This document shows positions 52,879-61,713 of a DNA stretch of 64,000 bases, piece after piece (within the stretch, counting starts at the first letter, position 1; the number at the start of each line of letters is the position of its first letter). Below the pieces are notes generated by a model. The model saw nothing but the letters and a program-made list of their open reading frames with translations, was not told the DNA's origin and searched no databases. A program made the position numbers and the translations under genes. The stretch spans positions 217,356 through 281,355 of the forward strand of contig NZ_JACRSX010000003.1 in NCBI RefSeq assembly GCF_014384985.1. The letters are read 5' to 3'. The stretch comes from Jutongia huaianensis. Lineage in GTDB: Bacteria > Bacillota > Clostridia > Lachnospirales > Lachnospiraceae.

Positions 52879-53241
52879 CTACTCCTCTCTGTAGGCATCA
52901 ATCATTTTTTGAATCTCTTCCACATCCGCAGATGATAGTTTCTTACGGGAGGCAAAAGCAGCAATAAATGCCGGCAGCGAACCATCGAAGGATTCTTCAA
53001 TGATCTTTTCACTTTGCGCTGCTCCGAATTCCTCTCTGGTCATTACAGAAGAAACGATTCCTTTCTCATTTTGAAACAGTCCCCGCTCACACAATCGTTT
53101 TAACATCGTATATGTGGTGGACTTTTTCCACTCCAGCCGCTGCTCGCAGAGCTTGACAAGCTGTCCGGAGGGAATCGGCTCACGCTCCCAGATAATATCG
53201 GCAAATTTACTCTCTACCGCTCCCAGTTTTAACTCTTCCAT
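52879..53241 (-). CDS. BlaI/MecI/CopY-family repressor
   Basis: 120-residue winged-helix repressor: ADIIWEREPIPSGQLVKLCE and STTYTMLKRLCERGLFQNEK for DNA binding, and a helical dimer part with ESFDGSLPAFIAAF. It is the first gene of a two-gene operon with the M56 peptidase. Two identical GTCTA-N7-TAGAC dyads sit upstream, one across the promoter, so self-repression is nearly certain by layout. Confidence 0.93.
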   Translation of the reverse strand: MEELKLGAVESKFADIIWEREPIPSGQLVKLCEQRLEWKKSTTYTMLKRLCERGLFQNEKGIVSSVMTREEFGAAQSEKIIEESFDGSLPAFIAAFASRKKLSSADVEEIQKMIDAYREE

Positions 53242-53259
53242 CTGTTCATCCCCTTTTGG

Positions 53260-53276
53260 TCTATTCGAAGTAGACC
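53260..53276. promoter_or_regulatory. BlaI-type operator 1 (GTCTA-N7-TAGAC)
   Basis: Perfect dyad in the leader, 18 bases upstream of the repressor start, extended to GGTCTA/TAGACC. Same half-site and spacing as operator 2. Confidence 0.8.
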
Positions 53277-53290
53277 GTTTCTATGCTGTT

Positions 53291-53319
53291 AGTCTACTAT
53301 GATTAGACCAGTTTGTCAA
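53291..53319 (-). promoter_or_regulatory. blaI-M56 promoter overlapped by operator 2
   Basis: TTGACA (53314-53319), 17-bp spacer, TAGACT (53291-53296). The dyad GTCTA-N7-TAGAC at 53292-53308 covers the -10 and spacer. Centres of the two operators are 32 bp, about three helical turns, apart. Confidence 0.85.
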
Positions 53320-53423
53320 CTGTATTTTTTTATTCTCTCAATAAAATTTTACAACAAATAAAAAGGGGAAAAACCAGCGTTTTTTCCTTGATCTCTGCTA
53401 TGTTACGAGCTTTTCCTATACAC

Positions 53424-53470
53424 AAAAAAGACAAAGACCGAAATTGTCCCAAAGTCTTTGTCTTTTGATA
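53424..53470. terminator. Bidirectional terminator after GNAT gene
   Basis: AAAAGACAAAGAC/GTCTTTGTCTTTT stem with a 15-base loop. Confidence 0.8.
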
Positions 53471-53501
53471 TCAAATAATTACTTAAGCGGCTTCCTTCAG
53501 C

Positions 53502-54269
53502 TCAATTATTCATTTTCTCAACGAAACTTGCAGCTTTTACTGTCATTTCTACCCATCCCGGCACAAAACCACTCCGTAATGCATTTTTAACAGATTTAAG
53601 ATTCGACCAGGCACAACAATAAAATGGCACCTTGTCTCGATTCATTATCTCTATTGCCAAATTGCTTGTTAATGAAGAAGCAATCCCCTGTCTGCGATAC
53701 TCAGGCAAAACATCAACTCCGATTTGCCACATATCATCACAATCTGCCGAACAGGCTGCAAGCCCGATCAGTTTTCCGTTATCATAAGCACCAACCCCAA
53801 GAATATCCAGTTGCTTTCTGCCTTCACAGAGTGCATTGCTCCAGGTTGGAAGATACAAATTTGCAAAATCCTTTTGTTCCAGTACCTTAAGCTGATAATT
53901 ACATTCTCTTCTTTTCAAAACATTTATATCCGGTAAAAAATACTCTGCCATAAAACAAATGCGGTATCCATTTTCTTTCATTCGTTCATCTAACCAATGC
54001 ATATTAGGAGTTTCAAAGCAATGATAAAACTCATATTTGCTTAGATACCTTTCAACAATTTCTCTATATTCCTCTTTTACAGACGCAACGATATTATTTC
54101 CATACGAAATGAAATTGCAGGCTATAGGTTCTTCATAGTATTTTTTTGCCAATGGCCCAATTTCAGACTTTACAATCACATTTACGTCCATAAGAAAATC
54201 CGAAACTTTAGCATTAAGATCGTATGCAGATTGTTGCATTGCAATATCAATTATCTCTTTATTTGTCAT
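53502..54269 (-). CDS. GNAT-family acetyltransferase
   Basis: 255 residues. The C-terminal half is the acetyl-CoA domain with WQIGVDVLPEYRRQGIASSL (motif A with Q/RxxGxG/A) and CCAWSNLKSVKNALRSGF (motif B); the N-terminal half (about 1-120) is a GNAT-like extension. Substrate unknown. The weak leader contains another possible relic. Confidence 0.88.
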   Translation of the reverse strand: MTNKEIIDIAMQQSAYDLNAKVSDFLMDVNVIVKSEIGPLAKKYYEEPIACNFISYGNNIVASVKEEYREIVERYLSKYEFYHCFETPNMHWLDERMKENGYRICFMAEYFLPDINVLKRRECNYQLKVLEQKDFANLYLPTWSNALCEGRKQLDILGVGAYDNGKLIGLAACSADCDDMWQIGVDVLPEYRRQGIASSLTSNLAIEIMNRDKVPFYCCAWSNLKSVKNALRSGFVPGWVEMTVKAASFVEKMNN

Positions 54270-54287
54270 ATTTTAATCACCCCATCT

Positions 54288-54382
54288 CAATCATTAGGTA
54301 CATACCAATAAGAATGACCACCACTTAGAAATGTTACAGAGTTATTTGGCATCTGTGTCAGAGCCAAAAACGTATTTATACT
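54288..54382 (-). pseudogene. Short protein-like tail upstream of GNAT gene
   Basis: The minus strand reads ALTQMPNNSVTFLSGGHSYW and YVPND followed by a stop, 17 bases before the GNAT start. Composition is protein-like, with no start. It may be the C-terminal end of a deleted gene; the family is not recognised. Confidence 0.3.
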
Positions 54383-54470
54383 TTATCGTAATTGTGTTCC
54401 ATGGCACATATAATACCATATTTTCAACCGTATATCACTAGCAGAATATACTAAAAGTTAATCGCAACAA

Positions 54471-54498
54471 AAAAAGACTGTCTTGCGACAGCCTTTTT
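54471..54498 (-). terminator. Terminator after MetE-like gene
   Basis: AGGCTGTCGCAAGACAGTCT hairpin followed by TTTTTTTG on the minus strand. Confidence 0.88.
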
Positions 54499-54500
54499 TA

Positions 54501-55622
54501 CTAATTCCAAACCTCTTCTGCAATTTCTTTTACCAGTTTAAGCTTTGCCCACTGCTCTTCCTCTGTAAGTTTATTTCCGATTTCACATGATGCAAAACCA
54601 CACTGTGGACTAAGATATAACCGATCCAGCGGAACATATTTCGCAGCCTGTTTGATTTTTTCCACGATCTCTTTTTTGTTTTCAAGATCGGGTTTCTTTG
54701 TGGTAATGAGTCCCAAAACTACTTTTTTGTCACCAGATATTTTTGCAAGCGGCTCAAATCCTCCGGATCTTTCATCATCAAATTCAAGATAATAGGCATT
54801 GACATTTTCTTCACCAAACAACAGATCAGCCACACCGTCATATGCACCTGAACTGAAAAATGTTGAGTGATAATTTCCACGGCACACATGTGTATTAATA
54901 ATCAGATCCTGAGGTGCCTGTGCAACGACATCATTATTCAGTTTTAAGATCAGTCTCTTGTATGCCTCTAACTCTTCTCCCTTTCTGCCCGTAAGCTCAA
55001 CCTCCAGTTCCGGATTTACCATGCCGCCCCACACACAGTCATCAAACTGCAAGTTGCGGCAGCCGGCTCCATAAAGCTCATTGATAAATTCACCATATGC
55101 CTTAATAACATCTTCAGCAAAAGCTTCCTCTGTTCCATATATTTTCAAGGTATCTTCTAAAAGCTGTGTTCCGGTAAAATAAGCATAAAACTGTCCCGGA
55201 GATGGTATTGTCTGTTTGGCAACGGTATTTTCATCCTCCAGTGCCTTCACGAATTTGAAATGCTCAACAAACGGATGATTTTTTACAGAAATTTTTCCAA
55301 CCATATATGTATCATCGATCATGGCAGTTTCCGCTTCAAATGTGGTATTTCCATCTACTGTTTTTTTATGTTCAATCCCCTGAAATCCCCACATGAAATC
55401 AAGATGCCAGGTTGCTCTTCTGAACTCTCCGTCTGTGATCACATGATATCCAAGCTCTTTAATTTTATTGACAAGCTGTACAATGCACTCATCTTCTACG
55501 CTTTTTAACTGTTCTGCATTGATCGTTCCGGTCTCATAATCCGCTCTCGCTTTCTTTAACTTCTCAGGCCGCAAAAAGCTTCCGACATAATCATATCGGA
55601 AAGGTGTTTTTAAATCGCTCAT
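54501..55622 (-). CDS. Cobalamin-independent methionine-synthase-like protein (YxjG/YxjH type)
   Basis: 373-residue single-barrel MetE homologue, lacking the N-terminal domain. Zinc ligands visible in INTHVCRGNYHS (His and Cys) and SPQCGFASCEIG (Cys), with YLEFDDERSGGFEPL supplying the acidic ligand region. These short enzymes likely methylate homocysteine or salvage other thiol/selenol acceptors with a non-canonical methyl donor or corrinoid partner. In B. subtilis yxjG/yxjH are SAM-riboswitch controlled; no such riboswitch is seen here. Confidence 0.9.
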   Translation of the reverse strand: MSDLKTPFRYDYVGSFLRPEKLKKARADYETGTINAEQLKSVEDECIVQLVNKIKELGYHVITDGEFRRATWHLDFMWGFQGIEHKKTVDGNTTFEAETAMIDDTYMVGKISVKNHPFVEHFKFVKALEDENTVAKQTIPSPGQFYAYFTGTQLLEDTLKIYGTEEAFAEDVIKAYGEFINELYGAGCRNLQFDDCVWGGMVNPELEVELTGRKGEELEAYKRLILKLNNDVVAQAPQDLIINTHVCRGNYHSTFFSSGAYDGVADLLFGEENVNAYYLEFDDERSGGFEPLAKISGDKKVVLGLITTKKPDLENKKEIVEKIKQAAKYVPLDRLYLSPQCGFASCEIGNKLTEEEQWAKLKLVKEIAEEVWN

Positions 55623-55703
55623 TTTGTTCTCCTTTCATCTCGCAACATATATAAAACTATTGTATCCACCGTAGTAATATTTGTATAATACATAAAAACG
55701 AGA

Positions 55704-55745
55704 GTTGTCCATAGCTTTTTTCTATGGTCAGCTCTCGTTTTTTGT
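55704..55745 (-). terminator. Terminator after glycerate kinase gene
   Basis: CGAGAG and CCATAG arms pair with CTATGG and CTCTCG around a T7/A7 loop, with a small internal mismatch; T-run after CGAGAG... on the minus strand. Confidence 0.8.
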
Positions 55746-55780
55746 CTTTAATATTAACGGGTCTTCGCCTGTCTGCACTT

Positions 55781-56971
55781 TCATAAGGATCGTTCAAAAA
55801 GCTCAAAATTTTCAAAATATTTTCTCATCCGCATCCGCAAATGATTGATCGCTTTTTCTTTTTCCATTGCATGCATTCGTTCCTGTTCCGACAAAATATC
55901 ATTAACGGCAACGCAGTCATAAAACAATCCGCTCTGCCTGCATTGTATCACATCCTCACCAAAGCATCCGGCTGCTGCGATCACCGGTTTTCCGTACTTC
56001 TTTGCAAGACCTGCCACACCTGCCGGTGTTTTTCCCATCAGGGTCTGTGCATCCAGCCTGCCTTCTCCTGTAATCACAAGATCGGCCTGCGCAATTGCTT
56101 CCTCCAGCCGGATCTCATCCAATACAATATCAATCCCCGGCCGCAGTACCCCATCGAGAAACATCAGAAATGCGTAGCCCAAGCCACCGGCAGCTCCGGC
56201 TCCCGGCGTATTCCGGTCACCATTTGGAAAGATTCCCTTTCTGCCACTTGCGGCAATACGTTCTACCAGATCCGCAAACTGAGCCATAGACCGATCCATT
56301 TTCTCTACATCAATTGCTGTGGCACCCTTTTGATGACCATATACCCTACTGCATCCCTGCTCTCCAACGAAAGGGTTCTTCACATCACATGCAATCTGAA
56401 ACCGGCATGAAGAAAGATCCCGAATCACATCTTCAAAACCGATATCTGTTATCTTAGCTAATTCTTTTGCACCAAAAGAAATGTCCCTTCCATCTCTATC
56501 ATAAAAATGATATCCCAGAGCCTGCAGCATACCAATTCCGGCATCGTTCGTTGCACTGCCGCCGATCCCAATGATAAATTTGCGGCATCCCTGGTCAATG
56601 GCATCCCGGATCAATTCTCCGACTCCATAGGTCGTAGTATATAAAGGATTACGCTTATCAATCGGTACCAGAGGCAGCCCGGCCGCCTGTGCCATTTCAA
56701 TCACGGCTATTCTTTCAGAATCCCGCTCATACCATAAATACGATGCCTCCACATGGTCTCCAAGGGGACCCGTTACCGTGCAGGTACGTTCCGTCACTGA
56801 TCGGTGATACGTCAAAGCTTCAAGAGTTCCCTCGCCGCCATCCGCCACCGGATATACCTCTATATTCCAATCCGGATGAATATCCCGTATTCCATTTTTA
56901 ATTGCGTTTCCGGCCTCTGACGAGGTCATGCTCCCCTTGAAAGAATCAACTGCAACAATGATCTTTTTCAT
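55781..56971 (-). CDS. Glycerate kinase
   Basis: 396 residues of the GlxK/GarK family, phosphorylating D-glycerate. Hallmarks are AVDSFKGSMTSSEAGNAI, VADGGEGTLEAL, FIIGIGGSATNDAG, NTPGAGAAGGLGYAF and LVITGEGRLDAQTLMGK. GGAG precedes ATG 56971. No neighbour indicates the glycerate source. Confidence 0.95.
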   Translation of the reverse strand: MKKIIVAVDSFKGSMTSSEAGNAIKNGIRDIHPDWNIEVYPVADGGEGTLEALTYHRSVTERTCTVTGPLGDHVEASYLWYERDSERIAVIEMAQAAGLPLVPIDKRNPLYTTTYGVGELIRDAIDQGCRKFIIGIGGSATNDAGIGMLQALGYHFYDRDGRDISFGAKELAKITDIGFEDVIRDLSSCRFQIACDVKNPFVGEQGCSRVYGHQKGATAIDVEKMDRSMAQFADLVERIAASGRKGIFPNGDRNTPGAGAAGGLGYAFLMFLDGVLRPGIDIVLDEIRLEEAIAQADLVITGEGRLDAQTLMGKTPAGVAGLAKKYGKPVIAAAGCFGEDVIQCRQSGLFYDCVAVNDILSEQERMHAMEKEKAINHLRMRMRKYFENFELFERSL

Positions 56972-57137
56972 AAAGTCTCCTTATATCAATTGGTAATTCT
57001 CTGTTTGCTAAAAGCCTCCCTAACCTTGTATCCCGCCCGGATTCATATTCTTTAACAGCCTCTTCATAAGATAGTTTCAACGTAGACAAATGAAAATAAT
57101 TTTTCTCATCTTCGGTTAGATTTTTAGCACCAAACAT
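56946..57137 (-). CDS. Possible small protein overlapping glycerate kinase start
   Basis: 63 codons, charged and helix-like (LTEDEKNYFHLSTLKLSYEE, AVKEYESGRDTRLGRLLAN) but no ribosome binding site before ATG 57137, and its last 15 codons are made of the glycerate kinase leader and start. It may be a real small gene or the tail of a decayed one. No family recognised. Confidence 0.35.
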   Translation of the reverse strand: MFGAKNLTEDEKNYFHLSTLKLSYEEAVKEYESGRDTRLGRLLANRELPIDIRRLYEKDHCCS

Positions 57138-57153
57138 ATTATATTTGATTTAA

Positions 57154-57209
57154 ACAAAAACCTCAACACTCCACATAAATTCTGTCTAAATTTTAGGAGT
57201 ATTGAGGTT
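57154..57209 (-). terminator. Distal terminator-like hairpin downstream of chemoreceptor 2
   Basis: AACCTCAATACTCC pairs with GGAGTGTTGAGGTT (one mismatch) and is followed by TTTTTGTTT. It is the second stem after the chemoreceptor gene; the 60 bases between the two stems show nothing else. Confidence 0.7.
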
Positions 57210-57264
57210 GACCTGCTGAATGATAAGACTTACCGCCGTAATTCCACACCAGCAATTACGCACA

Positions 57265-57308
57265 TAAAAAATACAGCACAGAAGATTATATCGCTGTCTG
57301 TGCTGCAT
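57265..57308 (-). terminator. Proximal terminator after chemoreceptor 2
   Basis: CAGCACAGA/TCTGTGCTG stem followed by TATTTTTTATG on the minus strand, 27 bases after the stop codon. Confidence 0.85.
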
Positions 57309-57334
57309 CACACAACTTTATTATTGATACTCCA

Positions 57335-59035
57335 CTACAATTTAGCCACCTTAATCTCACGTATCATATCACGTAAATGATCTGCCTCACCGTTCATTTC
57401 CTGGCTTGCTGCAGCACACTCCTCAGACGTTGCTGAATTATTTTGAACAACATCATTGATCTGTTCGATTCCTTGATTGATCTGCTGGATTTCTACCGTC
57501 TGATCTGCAAATGTCTCTGCAATACCGGCTACCTCCTGGGTAATGATCTTTGAATTATCCGCAATTTCTTCCAGTTGACGGGCAGTCTCTTCCGCAAGCA
57601 GTACTCCCTTACCGACCGCATCAACAGAGGTTTTGATCAAAACGGCCGATTCTTTTGCTGCTTGTGCACTCTGGTCGGCCAACTGGTTCACCTGATTTGC
57701 AACAACGGCGAATCCTTTTCCTGCTTCCCCGGCTCTTGCTGCCTCAATGGAAGCATTTAATGCAAGCAGATTGGTCTGGGATGCGATATCGTTGATCGTT
57801 TCAATGATTTTATCTATCTGCATTGATGCGTCTTTAATTTCAAGCATAGAATTTACCATCTCATGCATCTTGGCATTATTTTCTAAAATATTATCGCCAA
57901 GTGTCACCACTTTAGCACTGATGTTATTTGCGGTTTCTGAATTCTGTTTTACCTGTTCGGAAACATCTTCCACGGTTGCAGTCAATTCTTCTACTGCCGC
58001 TGCCTGATTTGTTGTTCCATCCGCCAGCTCAGTTGCACCTGATGACACCTGCTCTGCACCGCTGGATACCTGATCCGAAACACGCTGTATTCCCTTTATC
58101 ATATCCGCCATACTTTTCTCAAAGGCCATAAAAGAATTCAAAATACCAATAAAATCGCCCTTCCATTCCACATCTGGCTGAACATCAAAATTACCCTCTG
58201 AAAACAGTTTCATGGCACGGTCTATATCATCCACATAAGACCCCAGGATGCGGATAGATTTACGCATACTGTGTGCCAGACGTCCGATTTCATCTTCCGA
58301 ACGGTACTCCAATGTGCTGTGTAAGTTTCCTTCTGTTAATTCCTTTGCAACATCCTCAATGGCATGTAATGGCTCCAAAATGCTGAAAAGAACTTTTTTA
58401 CTTGTTTTTCTTGAATATATCCAAGCCATACTTAAAAAGAAGATAATACAGATAATCCCTGCAATCGCACAGATTATAGTCTTTCTAACTGCCTTATCAC
58501 TGGCAACATCAGTAATATCATCTAATTTTAAAGCAATGGACACCAGTTTATCTAATGCAGGTGTACATTTCGTTAAAATATCATCTACGCCTTTTTGATT
58601 CTGTCCCAATCGGATTTCTTTTAAAATAGATGAACTAATATCCTCCCAATCGGATAAGGAGGTAGCATATTCTTCATAATTTTCATTAGAAACAACACCG
58701 TTTTTTTTGATGATTTTCAATTGAGAATCAACGTCTGCAAGTAATTTTGTTATAGTACTCTCATAGCCATCATAAGATGATTGATCATCATTTAATGCCA
58801 TTTCTCGAATATTTCTTGCAGCAGCATTTACATTGACCCTGCACATTTTGACTGCGATATCCGTGGCATTAATTTTATCGACATAATTAACCAGATTGGC
58901 AAATAACATACATATAACCATAATGGAAAGCAGGCCCGAGATCATCATCAATATGATTACTTTTTTGTAGCCATAAGCGATTCTTTCTTGTAAATGCATA
59001 TCTTCAATTTTCTTTTTTACATGGTTGGTGTACAT
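57335..59035 (-). CDS. Methyl-accepting chemotaxis protein 2 (4HB type)
   Basis: 566 residues: helix about 28-50, a four-helix-bundle sensor (about 50-185), second helix (about 187-207), HAMP (about 208-265), a second HAMP-like stretch, and the signalling domain with [17 protein letters not shown]. The N terminus before helix 1 is basic and cytoplasmic. It is divergent from AraC regulator 2, mirroring the pair at 31.6-35 kb, although the sensor domains of the two receptors differ. Confidence 0.93.
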   Translation of the reverse strand: MYTNHVKKKIEDMHLQERIAYGYKKVIILMMISGLLSIMVICMLFANLVNYVDKINATDIAVKMCRVNVNAAARNIREMALNDDQSSYDGYESTITKLLADVDSQLKIIKKNGVVSNENYEEYATSLSDWEDISSSILKEIRLGQNQKGVDDILTKCTPALDKLVSIALKLDDITDVASDKAVRKTIICAIAGIICIIFFLSMAWIYSRKTSKKVLFSILEPLHAIEDVAKELTEGNLHSTLEYRSEDEIGRLAHSMRKSIRILGSYVDDIDRAMKLFSEGNFDVQPDVEWKGDFIGILNSFMAFEKSMADMIKGIQRVSDQVSSGAEQVSSGATELADGTTNQAAAVEELTATVEDVSEQVKQNSETANNISAKVVTLGDNILENNAKMHEMVNSMLEIKDASMQIDKIIETINDIASQTNLLALNASIEAARAGEAGKGFAVVANQVNQLADQSAQAAKESAVLIKTSVDAVGKGVLLAEETARQLEEIADNSKIITQEVAGIAETFADQTVEIQQINQGIEQINDVVQNNSATSEECAAASQEMNGEADHLRDMIREIKVAKL

Positions 59036-59112
59036 AATTCACAGCTTCCTTTCTTGTATTTTGATCATTTATCATTTTTCTCAAAATTATACCATCATTA
59101 TTTTTGATTTTC

Positions 59113-59141
59113 TTGCACATCTGTGTCTATTATGATATAAT
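59113..59141 (+). promoter_or_regulatory. Promoter of AraC regulator 2
   Basis: TTGCAC, 17-bp spacer, TATAAT, with an imperfect ATTATGA/TCATAAT dyad around the -10. Confidence 0.8.
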
Positions 59142-59185
59142 TGTGTTCATAATGAATCTATATTATAATGATAAGGAGTATTTCC

Positions 59186-60388
59186 ATGCAGCTTACAGAT
59201 TACGATTATATATGTAACATGATCGGCAGCCTCTCAGGGATTCCCGTGCGTATCTATAAAGAAGATACCGTTGTTTTTTATTATTCCACGGTTAATCTGG
59301 TTAAGGATCCTGTTTCCATATACCAGTCCGATATTTTAGCAATTTCCGATCGTATCGGCTATTTCCTCACAGATCATTTCAGCTACTATGGCATAATCAA
59401 TACCGATGAATATAAGATCGTGATCGGTCCTACAAGACAGGTTTCTGATTCTACACCGGCATTCCGGGAATTAGCCTCACGATTAGATATACCAAAGGAA
59501 GATATGGATGATTTTATAATTGCTATGCACCAAATTGTCCATATACCATTGGAACGTCTTATGCAGATTCTGTGTTTTCTTAATTATGCATTAAACAATG
59601 AAAAATTCTTTCTACAGGATTATTTTATTGATGATTCCCCGCAGGAAAAATTAAATGAAGCAATGACCAGGCAGGATGCGGACAGAATCTTTTCGAATAA
59701 CCTTCCGGAACAGAATATTTTGCTCCATAACACATATGACCTGGAACGAAATATCATGAATATGATTCGAAAAGGGGATTCTGTCTCTTTATCCGAATTA
59801 TTAAAAAAATCATCCGGGTTTAATATTGGCATGATGGCCGACAACCCGCTTCGTCAGTCAAAAAACACCTTTATTGTTATTGCCACGCTTGCTTCACGTT
59901 CTGCAATCCAGGGAGGCATGGATCCTGACGATGCTTTTACATTAAGCGATGAATACATTCAGAAATGTGAATTATTAAATGATTTTTACCAGATCAACAA
60001 TCTGCGTTATCTGATGATGATGGACTTTACAAAACATGTAAATCAATTACAGGAAGGATCCCAGACTTCGCAGCTTGTTGCTGCTGTGACGAACTACATC
60101 AACCATCATATATCAGAACCGATTACCGTGGAAGCGATGTCAAAAGAATTTTTTATGAGCAGATCATATCTTTCAAAACGTTTTAAAGCAGAAAGCAATA
60201 TCACTCTCACAGATTTTATACTCAGCAAAAAAACAGAAGAGGCAAAACGCCTCCTCCGTTACACCAATAATTCTTTAACTGCCATCAGTCTTTATCTTGG
60301 CTTTTCTTCGCCAGGGCATTTTTCCCGTGTCTTTCGGAAATATGTCTCTATTACGCCTAACGAATATCGCAAAAAGTATATAAACTGA
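59186..60388 (+). CDS. AraC-family regulator 2 with unknown sensor domain
   Basis: 400 residues. C-terminal AraC domain (VEAMSKEFFMSRSYLSKRF; AISLYLGFSSPGHFSRVF; TPNEYRKKYI). The N-terminal part (about 1-160) has IYKEDTVVFYYS and IVIGPTRQV in the same order as IFD/IIFGPITSV of regulator 1, followed in both by a helical linker. ATG 59186 follows AAGGAG. Probably controls the divergent chemoreceptor 2 gene. Confidence 0.9.
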   Translation: MQLTDYDYICNMIGSLSGIPVRIYKEDTVVFYYSTVNLVKDPVSIYQSDILAISDRIGYFLTDHFSYYGIINTDEYKIVIGPTRQVSDSTPAFRELASRLDIPKEDMDDFIIAMHQIVHIPLERLMQILCFLNYALNNEKFFLQDYFIDDSPQEKLNEAMTRQDADRIFSNNLPEQNILLHNTYDLERNIMNMIRKGDSVSLSELLKKSSGFNIGMMADNPLRQSKNTFIVIATLASRSAIQGGMDPDDAFTLSDEYIQKCELLNDFYQINNLRYLMMMDFTKHVNQLQEGSQTSQLVAAVTNYINHHISEPITVEAMSKEFFMSRSYLSKRFKAESNITLTDFILSKKTEEAKRLLRYTNNSLTAISLYLGFSSPGHFSRVFRKYVSITPNEYRKKYIN

Positions 60389-60413
60389 AATGAACCTTGA
60401 GATAATGCATGTT

Positions 60414-61094
60414 TTAGAACAATAACTGCAGCCCCATTGCAATGATCCACATATAAGCACAAGTCTTTGGAATCATTAAGAGTCCGACCTTTGGTTTTGT
60501 TTTGCTGAATAATGTTACAGGAAGATAGCAGCCAAAAGAAATAATAATAGCTGCAACCATCCTGGTCATATGATAATCATAAGTATTTCCCGAAATGATA
60601 TATAGAATAATTACCCCGATACCGGTAACTGCAAAGACAGCATTTCTGAGAATCGATAGTTTTATATTTCCTTCCGGTGTACACCAGTTATTCTGCGGAA
60701 ACATGCATATCACAATTCTGACAATCGCTGAGATCCATATAATGGCTTCAATCATTGCCGGTATTTTAATTTCCGGGAATGTAAACTTCCAGACATACAT
60801 CAAAATAATATAAAATATTGTCATTGTAACAGATGATACCTGCAATCCTATTCCAAGCTGTCTCTTTATTTTATCATTACTTCCGCGTACTGCTCTGATG
60901 ATTCTTGGCACCAGATGAAATGCATCTCCTCCGCAAAGTGTTAATGTTAATATTCCGTAAAGAATAAATAAAATTTTTCCCTGTGAAAATGTAAAAAATA
61001 AAATTGCGGCAACCAGGTCGAAAATCAAATATGCTGCGTCAAATATTGCCTCCATCATATCAGGAATCTGTGGTTTATAATTTTGTTCTTTCAT
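60414..61094 (-). CDS. Multi-pass membrane protein of unknown function
   Basis: 226 residues, six or seven helices (LIFDLVAAILFFTFSQG, ILFILYGILTLTLCGGDAF, IIWISAIVRIVICMFP, MVAAIIISFGCYLPVTLF). The word GGDAFHLVPR is conserved-looking. No family recognised. It starts two bases after the stop of the MarR gene, so the two are coupled and the protein is probably the main target of that repressor. Confidence 0.72.
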   Translation of the reverse strand: MKEQNYKPQIPDMMEAIFDAAYLIFDLVAAILFFTFSQGKILFILYGILTLTLCGGDAFHLVPRIIRAVRGSNDKIKRQLGIGLQVSSVTMTIFYIILMYVWKFTFPEIKIPAMIEAIIWISAIVRIVICMFPQNNWCTPEGNIKLSILRNAVFAVTGIGVIILYIISGNTYDYHMTRMVAAIIISFGCYLPVTLFSKTKPKVGLLMIPKTCAYMWIIAMGLQLLF

Positions 61095-61096
61095 GA

Positions 61097-61537
61097 TCAA
61101 TTCTGCTCCTTATGTTTTCTTAAATATTCTTCTGCATTATTGCAGATTTTATCAAATATCCTGATACACATCTGCTTTTCTTCCACGGTCAGTCCGCTAA
61201 GAACAGTTTGCGCAAACTGTTTTTGTACATTTGTGCCGGCTTCTACGATCAACTTCGCCTTATCTAACAAGACAATTTCAATATGCTTTTTATTATTTTC
61301 ACTTTGAATTTTCTCAACCAGTCCCTTATTTTCCAGTTTTTTCAATGAGGTTGATACATGAGATTTTGTTGACTTTCTGATTTTTACAATTTCTGCAGCA
61401 GTATTTTGCTGCGGATTATTGTGCAGAAACATAAGTATATCATATTCCATTTGTGTCAAACCGTACCGGTCACATACTTCACCGGAAAGCAATTCATAAT
61501 AGCTTGTTATTGTTTTATGCTTATCCCAAAAATACAT
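61097..61537 (-). CDS. MarR-family regulator
   Basis: 146 residues with a winged helix (YGLTQMEYDILMFLHNNPQQ, KSTKSHVSTSLKKLENKGLV). ATG 61537 (MYFWDKHK) is five bases after GGAGG; upstream ATGs have no site. A dyad just downstream of its -10 is the likely self-operator. Confidence 0.9.
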   Translation of the reverse strand: MYFWDKHKTITSYYELLSGEVCDRYGLTQMEYDILMFLHNNPQQNTAAEIVKIRKSTKSHVSTSLKKLENKGLVEKIQSENNKKHIEIVLLDKAKLIVEAGTNVQKQFAQTVLSGLTVEEKQMCIRIFDKICNNAEEYLRKHKEQN

Positions 61538-61548
61538 CTCCGCCTCCA

Positions 61549-61594
61549 TCGTTCGTTTTAGAACGATTATAAGGCAATATATCTTCACTGTCAA
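61549..61594 (-). promoter_or_regulatory. marR promoter and operator dyad
   Basis: TTGACA (61589-61594), 17-bp spacer, TATAAT (61566-61571) on the minus strand, then TCGTTC-N6-GAACGA at 61549-61566 over the transcription start. Binding by the encoded MarR protein is inferred. Confidence 0.8.
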
Positions 61595-61645
61595 TTACTT
61601 TTTCAGATCACTCCAAAAATCGACGAAATACACCAGATTTCCTGA

Positions 61646-61686
61646 AAGAAAAATATAGCTCCGGTTTCATAACAAACCGGAGCTAT
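61646..61686 (-). terminator. Terminator after DUF4300 gene
   Basis: ATAGCTCCGGTTT/AAACCGGAGCTAT stem, then TTTTTCTTTC on the minus strand. Confidence 0.88.
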
Positions 61687-61713
61687 GCAGATTCCGTATC
61701 CTTTTATACGCTG

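Noticed and set aside
55704..55745. Stem upstream of the MetE-like gene as an S-box or T-box leader
   Set aside because: It lacks the conserved elements and is a terminator of the glycerate kinase transcript on the same strand.
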